From a virus, in the IMG/VR virus record IMGVR_UViG_3300042868_002849, positions 1 through 37,699 of that record: a stretch of DNA of 37,699 nt. One strand, written 5' to 3'. A program made the translations under genes and the position numbers. Within the stretch, counting starts at the first letter, position 1; each line of letters starts with the position of its first letter. Below the pieces are notes generated by a model. The model worked only from the letters and a program-made list of their open reading frames with translations, was not told where the DNA came from and ran no database searches. Below are positions 28,578 to 37,572 of this stretch, piece by piece.

Positions 28578-29142
28578 TAATTCGCTTAGTTAGATTAAGA
28601 ATGTCACCTTTGTCTGCCCACTGATTCAGATTATTGGTTTCCCAGTACCAACAAGCAGACTGAGATGCCCCTTGGAACGTGGCCAAGTATTCTGGCACTT
28701 CGTCAATCTTTAGTGGGCGACCATCCACTTCAATAGAATCTGCAAAGGATTGATAGTTTGACCGACCAGTAAGCTGGATAAGCCCACGGCCACAATAGCG
28801 GTAGCCATCACCGCTAGACTCATCACCATTGCCCATACGGTTAGCATAAATACGGTTTGCGATAGCCTCTTGCTTATTAGGGCGCGCACAATACTGGTTA
28901 GCGATAGCGTCATCTGTAAAATATTTAGGAAAAAGTCGTCGAAGGGATTGGGGTTTGTAATTCAGGTTTTCTTTTAGCGTTGTAAAGCCGCCAGACTCAT
29001 GACTGCATTGCGCTACAAAAGCAGCAATACGATGAGGGGTATCAATGTCATAGTCAGGAAGCAATTGATGCAGAGCATTATGCCAATGTTCGACATATTT
29101 ATTTTTCGGAAGTAGTTGCTTCAGTTGGTTGAGTGTCAGCAT
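28507..29142 (-). CDS. Endolysin, glycoside hydrolase family 19 type
   Basis: The 211-residue protein shows the GH19 pattern: AAFVAQCSHESGGFTTLKEN (39-58) with catalytic Glu49 and second acid Glu58, then YCGRGLIQLTGRSNY (116-130), a hallmark of chitinase-like phage lysozymes, and later the LTKRINGG segment. No signal peptide, so it depends on a holin to reach the wall. It overlaps the upstream membrane gene by 44 bp; the start follows AGAGG. Confidence 0.93.
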   Translation of the reverse strand: MLTLNQLKQLLPKNKYVEHWHNALHQLLPDYDIDTPHRIAAFVAQCSHESGGFTTLKENLNYKPQSLRRLFPKYFTDDAIANQYCARPNKQEAIANRIYANRMGNGDESSGDGYRYCGRGLIQLTGRSNYQSFADSIEVDGRPLKIDEVPEYLATFQGASQSACWYWETNNLNQWADKGDILNLTKRINGGTIGLDDRKKHYEHALHVLGA

Positions 29143-29392
29143 TTTTTTCCTCTAATTCACGCATCAGCAATTTACGTATTCTGCGCATTCTATCGACTTC
29201 AATAATCGCGGCATTCGTCGCGTTGTTGGCGTCCATGATTGCTAGACCAACTAGCGGCAACGCAATGGCGAGTGTCAACACCATCGTGATTAAGCAAATC
29301 AATAATACCCAAGGGATATTGTCTTGCTCATCCTTATCAGTAGTAGGAGACTTATTAACCATAGGGTCACGAACAGAACCGCGCCAAACCAT
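29099..29392 (-). CDS. Single-pass membrane protein, possible holin or anti-holin
   Basis: The 97-residue protein has one strong hydrophobic stretch (about 26-54, WVLLICLITMVLTLAIALPL and beyond) and a charged cytoplasmic-type coiled C-terminus. The ATG at 29392 has AAGGA about 9 bases upstream, and this start lies 94 bp inside the upstream gene. Direct placement before the endolysin suggests a lysis role. A start at 29362 is possible and would remove part of the overlap. Confidence 0.6.
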   Translation of the reverse strand: MVWRGSVRDPMVNKSPTTDKDEQDNIPWVLLICLITMVLTLAIALPLVGLAIMDANNATNAAIIEVDRMRRIRKLLMRELEEKNADTQPTEATTSEK

Positions 29393-29979
29393 GTCGCATT
29401 TTCCTTGATCTTTCTAATAGCTCGCCGTCGTTTTGCTGCGGCCATTTGTATTGCTCGCAACTCTTCAGCATTAGCTATTCGTTGCTCCTCTTGAATCTGA
29501 CCCCACATCTTTTCAAAGCGCGTATATAAATCGCCCAACTCAGCCGGTGCGTTGTATGTCATCTCGGTGCGAATATCGGCGTACATGCTATTTAATCGAC
29601 TGCGTATCAACACGCGCCGTAATGCTCGCCGACCGATAGATTCTTCGCCCTTGTATACTTTTTTTGAGTCACGTTCTTCCTGCAAAAAGAGTTTTTCAAT
29701 CGTATCAAACGCATCTAAGAACTTACCTAAATGTTCGCCTATGTCACCCAGCGCGTCATTCGGATCAGTCTTTGCTATCTTCTGAACCTTTTGAACTTCT
29801 TCATTGAACTGAATCTTTTGCTCATTCGTTGGATTCTGAATCTTACTGAACTGCGATTTCAGATCATCCAATACTTCTCTTACGTCACCGGCCGCATTCT
29901 TTATATCCTTATAAAGTTTGCAGCCGGCTTTTGCTGCCGCAATGGCCGTATTAGCCGCTGCGATCAGCGCGAAGGGCAT
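29299..29979 (-). CDS. Virion-associated or membrane protein with C-terminal helix
   Basis: The 226-residue protein begins MPFALIAAANTAIAAAKAGC, an alanine-rich amphipathic helix like that of podovirus internal proteins. A long charged helical middle follows, with a membrane segment near the end (about 200-217, FGAVLFVTLWLISLLLLI). It directly follows the third ejection-protein gene. It may be a further ejected protein or the last structural gene before lysis. Function uncertain. Confidence 0.6.
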   Translation of the reverse strand: MPFALIAAANTAIAAAKAGCKLYKDIKNAAGDVREVLDDLKSQFSKIQNPTNEQKIQFNEEVQKVQKIAKTDPNDALGDIGEHLGKFLDAFDTIEKLFLQEERDSKKVYKGEESIGRRALRRVLIRSRLNSMYADIRTEMTYNAPAELGDLYTRFEKMWGQIQEEQRIANAEELRAIQMAAAKRRRAIRKIKENATWFGAVLFVTLWLISLLLLIRMSKTISLGYY

Positions 29980-31695
29980 TTAATACTCGCGGTCGGCGGT
30001 AACTTCTACTGGTGGCAAACTGCGTTCTTGTGTGTTGTATTGGTACACAGGTTGTGGCCCAACCGCGCCACCTACATACGGCGCGCCGCGAGTTAACATA
30101 CCGCCCGCTTGTTTCATAGCCTCGGGACGCGAGCGCAACATCATATTCATAAGCTGTTGCCCTGGTTCGGAATACACCATACGTCCACCAATTATTGCGG
30201 GTATAGCTAATTCTGGCCGTGTTGCAAGCCCAAACAAACCAGCGCCACCCGCTGCATAACGGCCTGCTAATGTAGCGCCAGCTTCTTCTTCAAGCATCTG
30301 CATAGCGGCGTCGGATATTTGTTGCGATCTGGCTGTGCCTTTAGCAAATGCAGATTTACGTAGCGTTCTATCACCTTGACGAACCGCCGTTGAAAACTGC
30401 TTGGGTGTAAACACACCGCTTTCAGCACCAGAATTAGCAGCCGCTAATTTAATAACGCTCATGTCTGCGTATGCTGAGTCAACTCTACGTAATTGAGGAG
30501 TTAATTTTGGGTTTTGGTTGTATAGCGATTTCTTAAACTCGCCAAGCACACCAAACAGCGCGTCACCCACCTCGCGTTCAGCTTCTGTTGTACTAGACAT
30601 AAGACCCGACGCTTTTTTACGTAAGTCAGATTCAATAGCTTTGTATTCTTCACCAGTTAATTTTCTACCAGAGAATTTACTAAGTGCTATATCATTTACG
30701 TAATCTATTGCTGCTTGACGTTGCTGCGGGGATAGTAAGTTAGCTTTATTTAATGCGCCAAGTATATTGCTGCTAGTATTAAAATCTAGCTCAAAATCCA
30801 TTTTTTTTAATACGTTATCATACGCATCAGACACAGTATCAGACGCAAACTTAATGGCATCTCTGCCTATAACGTCGGCTGGCAATTTAGTTTTTATGCG
30901 GCCTAAGGCTTTATTAATTACACCTTTATTGAAATCAAATATAGTGCGTTGGCGCGCGTCTTGAATAGCTGTGCCAATAATAGGCATGTATTGCGCAAAA
31001 GTTTCTAACGACTTTGCGCCTTTTCCAAGCACTTGTCCCATAGTCGGGGTTATGCCTAAGTCAATCATTGTTTGCTCTGCTTTAGATACGAGCGGGTTTA
31101 GCATACGCCCTGCACCTGCAACAACTTTTTGACCGCCAGCGCCAAATGCTCCGCCTAAAGTAGCTTGCTCTAATTTTTGAGCCGCAAAATCTTCTTCTGT
31201 TGCTGGCTGCATTAACCCGCTAACAGCGCCGCCTATGGCGGCTTGTGCGGCGGGGTTCATTATCCCCCTTGCCGCAGCCAAACGTGTAGCAAATACGCCA
31301 GGCGCAAGGTTGGCTGGGCTAAGTACATTGCCCGCCATACGCGCCACATCAAAACCTGTTTCGCCTTGCGCAGCGCGTTGCGCCATATACGCTTGTTGTT
31401 CAGCGCGAACCATCGCATCTACTTTACGCGCTTCTTCGTCAAAGAATCGGCTGACAGGGTTAGGCGTGGCGCCACCTAAAGATGTAGCGTATGCCAACCC
31501 TCTAGGCGCTAACTGCGCGCCACCACTGATAGGGTCTTTTAACCCCATCAAAAACCCATTTGTAGGCGCCGTTACCGGCGCTGCCTCTTGACTGCTTACT
31601 CCAGATGCAACCGATAGCGCCGATTCAATATCGGCTTCCGACATACCATCAGGAAACTCTACAATATCTTCTCCAAACTGAATATATTGCGTCAT
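29980..31695 (-). CDS. Putative internal virion/DNA ejection protein
   Basis: The 571-residue protein begins MTQYIQFGEDIVEFPDGMSE, a start common to internal virion proteins of podoviruses. The middle contains Ala/Gly-rich helical stretches (AAQAAIGGAVSGLMQPATEE), and a helical domain follows. The stop of the previous gene overlaps its start (ATGA). With the two genes upstream it would form the set of three proteins ejected ahead of the genome to build a channel across the envelope. No lytic transglycosylase motif is seen. Confidence 0.75.
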   Translation of the reverse strand: MTQYIQFGEDIVEFPDGMSEADIESALSVASGVSSQEAAPVTAPTNGFLMGLKDPISGGAQLAPRGLAYATSLGGATPNPVSRFFDEEARKVDAMVRAEQQAYMAQRAAQGETGFDVARMAGNVLSPANLAPGVFATRLAAARGIMNPAAQAAIGGAVSGLMQPATEEDFAAQKLEQATLGGAFGAGGQKVVAGAGRMLNPLVSKAEQTMIDLGITPTMGQVLGKGAKSLETFAQYMPIIGTAIQDARQRTIFDFNKGVINKALGRIKTKLPADVIGRDAIKFASDTVSDAYDNVLKKMDFELDFNTSSNILGALNKANLLSPQQRQAAIDYVNDIALSKFSGRKLTGEEYKAIESDLRKKASGLMSSTTEAEREVGDALFGVLGEFKKSLYNQNPKLTPQLRRVDSAYADMSVIKLAAANSGAESGVFTPKQFSTAVRQGDRTLRKSAFAKGTARSQQISDAAMQMLEEEAGATLAGRYAAGGAGLFGLATRPELAIPAIIGGRMVYSEPGQQLMNMMLRSRPEAMKQAGGMLTRGAPYVGGAVGPQPVYQYNTQERSLPPVEVTADREY

Positions 31696-33152
31696 TTAAT
31701 TACCTCTAATTTACGAAGTTGAGGGTTCCACCGTTTAGTTGCTTTTGGCGCACCAGATGGCGCTGCCGCCGGTGCTGGCGCCGCGTTCGGCAAAGTCATA
31801 GCTGGCTCAGATGGGCGTCCGGTATTATCTACGCCGCGCGGCACTAAAGTTGACATTGGTTTTTTAGCTTCGCCACCTTCAGCTTGCTCGCGTAAACGAT
31901 CCATACCACGCTGGATATTTTTTTCCGCTCTATCAAGAATGCGCCCTAAAGCCTTTGGCTCCATTTCGAGATTGCCGCCCATGACATTGTTAAGATATTT
32001 AAGCTCTTGCTCAGAATCGTTACCGCCAAACTCTTTAAGCCTAGGTATAACGACGTTGCCTATGTACGACACAAACTCTTCTGTTCTGGCTACTTTATCT
32101 TTGCTACCTATGCCAGTGTACTTAGCCACAATCTTACCTGCTGGGCCATACGCGCCGGCATAAATACCTTCTTTAAGGATTGCTTTAGCGTCGGCGATAC
32201 TATCTAACGCAGACTGTTTATTTTTAACGTCAATAAGTTCTTCACCAAGTTTTTTGCCGCCAGCTTCGCCAGCCTTGGTCATATCAAGACCAACTTTAAC
32301 TTCTGTAGAACCTTTAGTTTTACGACCAGTTATTTCGTTGGTTAAGAATTGATCCATTAACTGCGCGCGTTTAGTCGCATTTTCAGGATTATCCGCCGGA
32401 TAGCGCGAGTTTAATACGCGTTCAAACTCACCTAATTTTTCTTGCGCTGCTTTAGTGGTTAAATCACGTAAATTTTTAGCGTATGCAGTTTTATATGCGT
32501 CTGAATCTTCAGGCCCTTCTGCAAGAGCCAAATCACGCGCAATTTGTTGCTCGCGTACAAGCCCTTCTGTTTTAATAGGTAACGAATTTACAATATTTTC
32601 ATAGTAAGCTATTTCATCAGCGCCCTCAGGAGTTGGGTTTTCTTTTTGTGCTTTCTTTAAACGGTTAAGATTTCGCATTGCATCAGCACGTGCTTCAGCA
32701 GCTTGAACTGATGCAGCTACATTCGCAGGTTTCTCGCGTAATTTAGCAGTTATAGTTGCTTGATTTAATTGTACTTCTTCCGCTTTCTTCGCTAAAAACT
32801 CAGCAAATTCAGGATCGCGATTTTCTTGCAAAGCAAATGCGGAGGCGCGTCTAAGCGCTACTGGATCAGTAAAATCAAGCGCAGGTAAATTACTACCCGT
32901 TGGACTTGTGCCGGATATCATTTGCTGGCGCATAGTAATTTTGCGCAACTGTGGGTCTTGCACGCCAAATAAACTACCCGCCGCTTGACCCAATTGGCCA
33001 GCGCCTTGAAAAATGCCGTAATTAGCTTTCTCAAACGGATTAAGTTGAGCAAACTGAAGCGCGCGATTTTGCAGCCCTTGTTGCTGCGCTTGTTGCTGCC
33101 GCATTTGATATTCTTCTGGCGATGTAAACAGACCTAAAATTTCGCTTGCCAT
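31692..33152 (-). CDS. Putative internal virion/DNA ejection protein
   Basis: The 486-residue protein has a Gln-rich helical start (YQMRQQQAQQQGLQNRALQF) and then a Gly-rich segment (GIFQGAGQLGQAAGSLFG). The middle is charged and helical, and the C-terminus is Pro/Ala-rich and basic (AAPAPAAAPSGAPKATKRWN). This layout is typical of the second ejection protein of small podoviruses. The start follows AGGAGC. No enzymatic motif detected. Confidence 0.75.
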   Translation of the reverse strand: MASEILGLFTSPEEYQMRQQQAQQQGLQNRALQFAQLNPFEKANYGIFQGAGQLGQAAGSLFGVQDPQLRKITMRQQMISGTSPTGSNLPALDFTDPVALRRASAFALQENRDPEFAEFLAKKAEEVQLNQATITAKLREKPANVAASVQAAEARADAMRNLNRLKKAQKENPTPEGADEIAYYENIVNSLPIKTEGLVREQQIARDLALAEGPEDSDAYKTAYAKNLRDLTTKAAQEKLGEFERVLNSRYPADNPENATKRAQLMDQFLTNEITGRKTKGSTEVKVGLDMTKAGEAGGKKLGEELIDVKNKQSALDSIADAKAILKEGIYAGAYGPAGKIVAKYTGIGSKDKVARTEEFVSYIGNVVIPRLKEFGGNDSEQELKYLNNVMGGNLEMEPKALGRILDRAEKNIQRGMDRLREQAEGGEAKKPMSTLVPRGVDNTGRPSEPAMTLPNAAPAPAAAPSGAPKATKRWNPQLRKLEVIK

Positions 33153-33160
33153 GATTGCTC

Positions 33161-34228
33161 CTAGTAATTCCCAACTGATCCAAGGTCTTGAAATGAATTC
33201 CAGCTACTAGCGTCGCCGGTTCGTGGAGCGCCGCTATAATTTCCGGTATTACCAAATAATCGTTCAAATTGTTGATCTTGCCGTTGTTGGTTTTGGTATG
33301 CGCCAAAAGCGTTAGCGCCGCCCATTAATGCTGTACCAAACGGGCTATAAGCATTAGCTTGCTGCATAGTTTGTGCAGCGCCTATTCCACCTTGCAACAA
33401 TGCTTGTGCGCCAGATTGGTTAACATTTCGGCCGCCTAATGATGCGCCAATATCTAATGGCTGCTGGCCTAAACTTTCAATCGTTCCAGCGCCGCCTAGA
33501 TATGTTGTAAATGGATTTAACGCACTTACTTGACCTGCTTGATACTGACCTAACAATCCAGCGCCTTGACCAAACAAACCTGTGCCAAAGGCTAATTCGC
33601 GCTGTCCTTCTTGTTGAGCTTGGCCAGCTAATGCAAGGTCTTGCTGTGCTATCGCGTTGTAATATGCTTCCAGTTCAGGATTACTTGCGCTAAGACCAAC
33701 ACCGCCACTTGGGCGAATACCAGTAGCACCAACAGATAACCCACCACGACCGGTGTTATACAGTTGATTCTGTAGTAAGGCATATTGACGTTCACGACTC
33801 GGCGCAAGCAAGTCCTGTTGCTTTTGCATATACCGAGCCGTTACTTCGTTAGGGTTTTGCCCTATGTATTGGTTGCCTAAATCAAACAGGCTAGTAGCCG
33901 CACCAGTTAACGGCTGATACATGCCTTGAGCCGATTCAGCTTGCGCCAAGCCTTGGTTACTAAGCGCCATCAAACGATCTTGATATGACCGCAGTTCAGG
34001 CGATAGCGTATAGCCAGCACCGCTTACACGGCCATCAGGGCCAGTAGTAAATTGGCTAGTACCAAAACGTGTAGTAACGCCAACTGGCCTAAAGCGCGAT
34101 TCTTCAGCAGCAAGCCGCGCCGCTTGTAGTTGAGCATCGGCTGACGTTTGCGCTGCGTCTTTAGCCGCCTCGCCTTGTAAGTATCCACCAAGCAGGTTAG
34201 CCCCTGCTGCGACAAACGAAAATGGCAT
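33161..34228 (-). CDS. Putative DNA transfer/ejection protein (P22 gp7-like role)
   Basis: The 355-residue protein begins MPFSFVAAGANLLGGYLQGE, an amphipathic Gly/Ala-rich helix common to ejection proteins. A long Gln/Ala-rich helical region follows, with GAGLLGQYQAGQVSALNPFT near residue 220. It is Tyr-, Gln- and Gly-rich with low hydrophobicity. It lies first in the set of three, after the tail genes and the cupin, consistent with podovirus gene order. Confidence 0.7.
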   Translation of the reverse strand: MPFSFVAAGANLLGGYLQGEAAKDAAQTSADAQLQAARLAAEESRFRPVGVTTRFGTSQFTTGPDGRVSGAGYTLSPELRSYQDRLMALSNQGLAQAESAQGMYQPLTGAATSLFDLGNQYIGQNPNEVTARYMQKQQDLLAPSRERQYALLQNQLYNTGRGGLSVGATGIRPSGGVGLSASNPELEAYYNAIAQQDLALAGQAQQEGQRELAFGTGLFGQGAGLLGQYQAGQVSALNPFTTYLGGAGTIESLGQQPLDIGASLGGRNVNQSGAQALLQGGIGAAQTMQQANAYSPFGTALMGGANAFGAYQNQQRQDQQFERLFGNTGNYSGAPRTGDASSWNSFQDLGSVGNY

Positions 34229-34229
34229 A

Positions 34230-34571
34230 TCAACCCTCTTTAATCAAAATTTCATCCACCTTGGTCGGATCAGTTTCATCCGTCGCATGGATACAAAACC
34301 AGACACAATCACTCATGGCCTTAATGCCATGAATCACATTTGCTTTAATCTCTATACACGCTGGCGCGTCAATAATTTCGATGACTTCACCTTTCATTAC
34401 TGCAACACGCCCTTTAGCCAAAATAGATAGATGGCTAAAGTTGTGCGTGTGCTTCATGATGGCCGTGCCAGCGGGAACAAACGCTTCTTTGGCGTACAAG
34501 CCATCTGAAAAGTGGTGAGTAACATCACCGCCAACATCTTTAAGTACCGCGCTCATGCCGTTCTGCGCCAC
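34230..34571 (-). CDS. Small cupin-fold protein
   Basis: The 113-residue protein shows cupin motif 1 around AIMKHTHNFSHLSILAKG (38-54; His41, His43 and His47 as possible metal ligands) and motif 2 around IKANVIHGIKA (75-85; His81). It would fold as a single beta-barrel binding one metal ion. It overlaps the tail-collar gene by 19 bp and precedes the ejection genes. In phages single cupins appear in tail regions without known activity; a structural, sugar-binding or enzymatic role is open. Confidence 0.8.
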   Translation of the reverse strand: MAQNGMSAVLKDVGGDVTHHFSDGLYAKEAFVPAGTAIMKHTHNFSHLSILAKGRVAVMKGEVIEIIDAPACIEIKANVIHGIKAMSDCVWFCIHATDETDPTKVDEILIKEG

Positions 34572-35284
34572 ATATAAACTACGATGTACGGTTGCAAGTT
34601 AGCGTTAGTACCTGATGCACCTGCTGAATTAGTTGTAAATGAGTGGCTATGATTTCCAACTTCTTCCATGATGTTAAAGCCATTAAAGCTAGTTACAAAA
34701 TTTTCACTTCCTGCATGAGTAATACCAGAAACTTTTGCGGTTTCTGTGCCAAGAACTTTTATAACGCCGCCGTTGTTATTTAATCCATGACGGTGAGCGC
34801 CAGTAGTATTGGTTGTAGCAGTATGAGTATGGCTAACAGTAATAGCATCGGCAGAGCCGCCAGTTTCTTGCGCTGTATCAAACGCAGCATTGCCAGCATC
34901 TAAACCCACCATGACACGGCCAGCGCCAAATGCTGACCAAGTACCAAAACCCAATAATGTTGCTGGGTTAGTGCTAACTGCCGCATTAGTATAAATTGAC
35001 CCAACTGGATACGCAGCGGCGATAGATGATGCAATACCTGCCGTAATGGCTGCGGTAACAAAACTTGTTGTAGCCAACTTAGATGTATTGTCGCCACTTG
35101 ATTGCGTCGGTGCTGTTGGACTGCCAGAAAAGCCTGGGCTGGCTAAGTCAGCTTTAGTCGCAACAGCAACGGCAATATTATTAAATTCTGTGTCAATCTC
35201 CGTACCCTTTACGATCTTTCCGGCATTGCCCGAGGGCAATGAATCCTTAGATGCAAAGTCGGTTGATTTGGTATAGTCAGACAT
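34553..35284 (-). CDS. Short tail fibre with tail-collar domain
   Basis: The 243-residue protein has an N-terminal shaft segment (GFSGSPTAPTQSSGDNTSKL, 51-70), then the tail-collar domain YPVGSIYTN (92-100) and LLGFGTWSAFGAGRVMVGLD (110-129). His-rich loops follow (SHTHT 151-155, GAHRHG 162-167, NHSHSF 211-216) as in T4 gp12-like receptor-binding tips, where such histidines coordinate a metal. It ends NLQPYIVVYMWRR, the usual finish. It is adjacent to the stabilisation protein gene. A second receptor-binding system apart from the LamG cassette. Confidence 0.85.
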   Translation of the reverse strand: MSDYTKSTDFASKDSLPSGNAGKIVKGTEIDTEFNNIAVAVATKADLASPGFSGSPTAPTQSSGDNTSKLATTSFVTAAITAGIASSIAAAYPVGSIYTNAAVSTNPATLLGFGTWSAFGAGRVMVGLDAGNAAFDTAQETGGSADAITVSHTHTATTNTTGAHRHGLNNNGGVIKVLGTETAKVSGITHAGSENFVTSFNGFNIMEEVGNHSHSFTTNSAGASGTNANLQPYIVVYMWRRTA

Positions 35285-35294
35285 GCGCCGCCCC

Positions 35295-36851
35295 TTAACT
35301 TATACGGCCACGTTTGGCCAAAATTTCAATCTTTTGAATCGATAATTCAAAACCATTTACTTCGGCCTCATAGCCTGTTTGCACAACTTTGCCAGAGCCG
35401 GTCGCTTGAGAAAACAGCGTTTGGATCACAATACCACCAGCGTATTGCGCAACCGGTACACCATTAGCGCCATACTCAGCAATGCCGTATTCGGAAATGC
35501 CTTGCGTTGGGATAGAGATATTTTCCGACAAATAGTTTTCAGAAAAATCGTAACCCCATTTAATCGTTACTACTTGGTCAGAGCCGCCAATTACTACAAT
35601 TGATATTCGCTTTACTATCGACGTAATGGTCACATCACCCAAATCGGCGTGATTGGTGTAATACGACATTCGATAGGTAACAGTATCATCGAGATAGCCC
35701 GTATATTTTCCAATATACCCATTTTTGCCAATCAACAAATCACCATTGCGCAACGCATATACCGCCGTTGGGTCAATGTTGTTCCACGTTGTTATCCTAG
35801 CCGACCCATCTTGCATGATGCTGCGCGTATCAAACACATACACTTGGCCAGCGGTTGGGAACGTCAGCAAATAGAACGCATCAACTTCTGAATAGACCGC
35901 TTTAATATTTGCTGCGGTTTCGCCAGAAACCAATTGCATTAAGTCATTGCGAACATTCTTACTCAAGTCACGAAATGGTGCTGACTTTTCCTGAATGGTT
36001 CGCAGCACTGATCGCACACCGCTGTTGGATAAAAATACCACATCCGTATTGGTGCTTTGAATCGAATCACGCCATTGGCAACCAATACCTACCACGGTGT
36101 CATACAGGGACATCGTGCTAGGCGTTGTTGCGCCTTGGTATACCAAAATCTGGCGCTTACCAAAGATAAACAAAAAGCCATTGTGCGCTGCTAGGCCGGT
36201 AATTTCATCCGCGCCGTTTGCCCACACGTTATTAACATTCAACGTGCCAGCCGTGCCGCCGGTATAAATGTGGCCAGCAATCAAATCAGAAAACGTCAGC
36301 GTTGTTTTATCTGTTGCGCTGCCAGCAATCCACAAACGGCCATACGCTGATATGCAGATATTTCCTTGCGGCACTGTACCGGCATAACCCGACTTTTCAC
36401 TTACTCGACGATAGGTTGTTGTGCTAACTGCTGGGTCATAAATTAATGGGTCGTATCCCAATTGAAAAAAATACGTTATTCCATTGAGTGATGCGCACTG
36501 CCAATTACTAGCCGTAATAGTGGGCGCTGTACCACCACCCCCATAGGTCAGCTCAGTAACTGTCGTGCCGCTTAATTTGAATAACTTATTGTTTCCAGCA
36601 AATAAAGTGGTTACCGATCCATCGGTACGCACCAATTCGTGAATGACGCCAATATCATTAGCGCCTAAATTCCCTGAACTGGTATTAACTTTCGTCCAGC
36701 CTTTGCGAGCGCCCATCCGACCGTACTTGTCCAAAATGCAGTTGGTCGCAGTCAACGCAAATCCAGCCGCCAAATCTAGTGGCGAGTCTTGCGTATTCAG
36801 GCCGTAAAAGCCTGGTGCGCTAATGCTAAATCGTTCAAGCTCTTGGCTCAT
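35295..36851 (-). CDS. Tail stabilisation protein (P22 gp10-like)
   Basis: The 518-residue protein starts SISAPGFYGLNTQDSPLDLA and continues with a beta-rich region containing many short strand repeats (DGSVTTLFAGNNKLFKLSG, then TYFFQLGYDPLIYDP). This is the character of the podovirus 'packaged DNA stabilisation' or tail tubular B-like proteins that form the tail tube below the adaptor. It directly follows the adaptor gene (overlap of 4 bp). No catalytic motif. Confidence 0.8.
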   Translation of the reverse strand: MSQELERFSISAPGFYGLNTQDSPLDLAAGFALTATNCILDKYGRMGARKGWTKVNTSSGNLGANDIGVIHELVRTDGSVTTLFAGNNKLFKLSGTTVTELTYGGGGTAPTITASNWQCASLNGITYFFQLGYDPLIYDPAVSTTTYRRVSEKSGYAGTVPQGNICISAYGRLWIAGSATDKTTLTFSDLIAGHIYTGGTAGTLNVNNVWANGADEITGLAAHNGFLFIFGKRQILVYQGATTPSTMSLYDTVVGIGCQWRDSIQSTNTDVVFLSNSGVRSVLRTIQEKSAPFRDLSKNVRNDLMQLVSGETAANIKAVYSEVDAFYLLTFPTAGQVYVFDTRSIMQDGSARITTWNNIDPTAVYALRNGDLLIGKNGYIGKYTGYLDDTVTYRMSYYTNHADLGDVTITSIVKRISIVVIGGSDQVVTIKWGYDFSENYLSENISIPTQGISEYGIAEYGANGVPVAQYAGGIVIQTLFSQATGSGKVVQTGYEAEVNGFELSIQKIEILAKRGRIS

Positions 36852-37498
36852 ACGGAAACAAACTCCTGCGTTTCAGGGAAGCGCGTAGCTTCCAACGAAA
36901 TGTAGTCAGCCAACATGGAGCGGTACAAGTTGTAGGCTTCCGACGACGACAAGCCACCATCTTCGCCGCGCTCAACCAACGCTCTGGCATACGCATTTTG
37001 CTCGACCAATACGTCAGGCACTAACACCGATGTGCCGTCCGATGACAATACCGCTTGTGGGATGGTCAAAAAGAATTTGATGGTATAGACGCCATCAGGG
37101 CGGCCATACAATTGAACTTGAGCATCACCATTACCGTCAACGCCCTCAAAGCAATATTGCGCTGGGATGTTGGTGACAATCGGTGTGAAGTTTTGCTTTT
37201 GACGCATGTCGGACACGCTGATATTTCGCATGACGACATTACTGGTGGTATTTAGTGGATCACTAGATACACGAAACTTTTGACCAGCGCCGGTCAACGA
37301 ATAGACATACGTGCCGGATGCGGTAGTAAGCGTTATTTCTTGGCCGAGAGCATTCCAATCGTAGGCGTCCTCGACTTGGCGCTTGGCGTCATTAACAAAC
37401 TTACCGATAAGGCTAGAGTACGAACTCAGAGCGACAGTTGACACCGTCGGCTCGCGCAGTCGCACCAAAATAGAATTTACAATTTCAAGATAGGTCAT
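36848..37498 (-). CDS. Head-tail adaptor protein (P22 gp4/tail tubular A-like)
   Basis: The 216-residue protein begins MTYLEIVNSILVRLREPTVS and has KFVNDAKRQVEDAYDWNALG (about 33-52), the helical bundle typical of podovirus adaptors that dock onto the portal. The beta-rich middle (GRPDGVYTIKFFLTIPQAVL) and the C-terminal helix (ARALVERGEDGGLSSSEAYN) also fit. The start has GGGGAAGC upstream. In the circular genome it follows the DUF6496-like gene after an 80-bp gap. Confidence 0.82.
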   Translation of the reverse strand: MTYLEIVNSILVRLREPTVSTVALSSYSSLIGKFVNDAKRQVEDAYDWNALGQEITLTTASGTYVYSLTGAGQKFRVSSDPLNTTSNVVMRNISVSDMRQKQNFTPIVTNIPAQYCFEGVDGNGDAQVQLYGRPDGVYTIKFFLTIPQAVLSSDGTSVLVPDVLVEQNAYARALVERGEDGGLSSSEAYNLYRSMLADYISLEATRFPETQEFVSV

Positions 37499-37565
37499 TG
37501 CTTCCCCGCAACCTTACACAGAGCCAGCTTTTGCCTATCCCCCGTGGGAAGAAGCCTTTGCCCCT

Positions 37566-37571
37566 ATTATA
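37566..37571 (-). promoter_or_regulatory. Possible -10 element upstream of the adaptor gene
   Basis: TATAAT on the minus strand in the 80-bp gap between the DUF6496-like gene and the adaptor gene. No good -35 sits 16-18 bp upstream (GGCCAA). It may mark a secondary promoter for the tail/ejection/lysis genes. Weak. Confidence 0.35.
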
Positions 37572-37572
37572 A

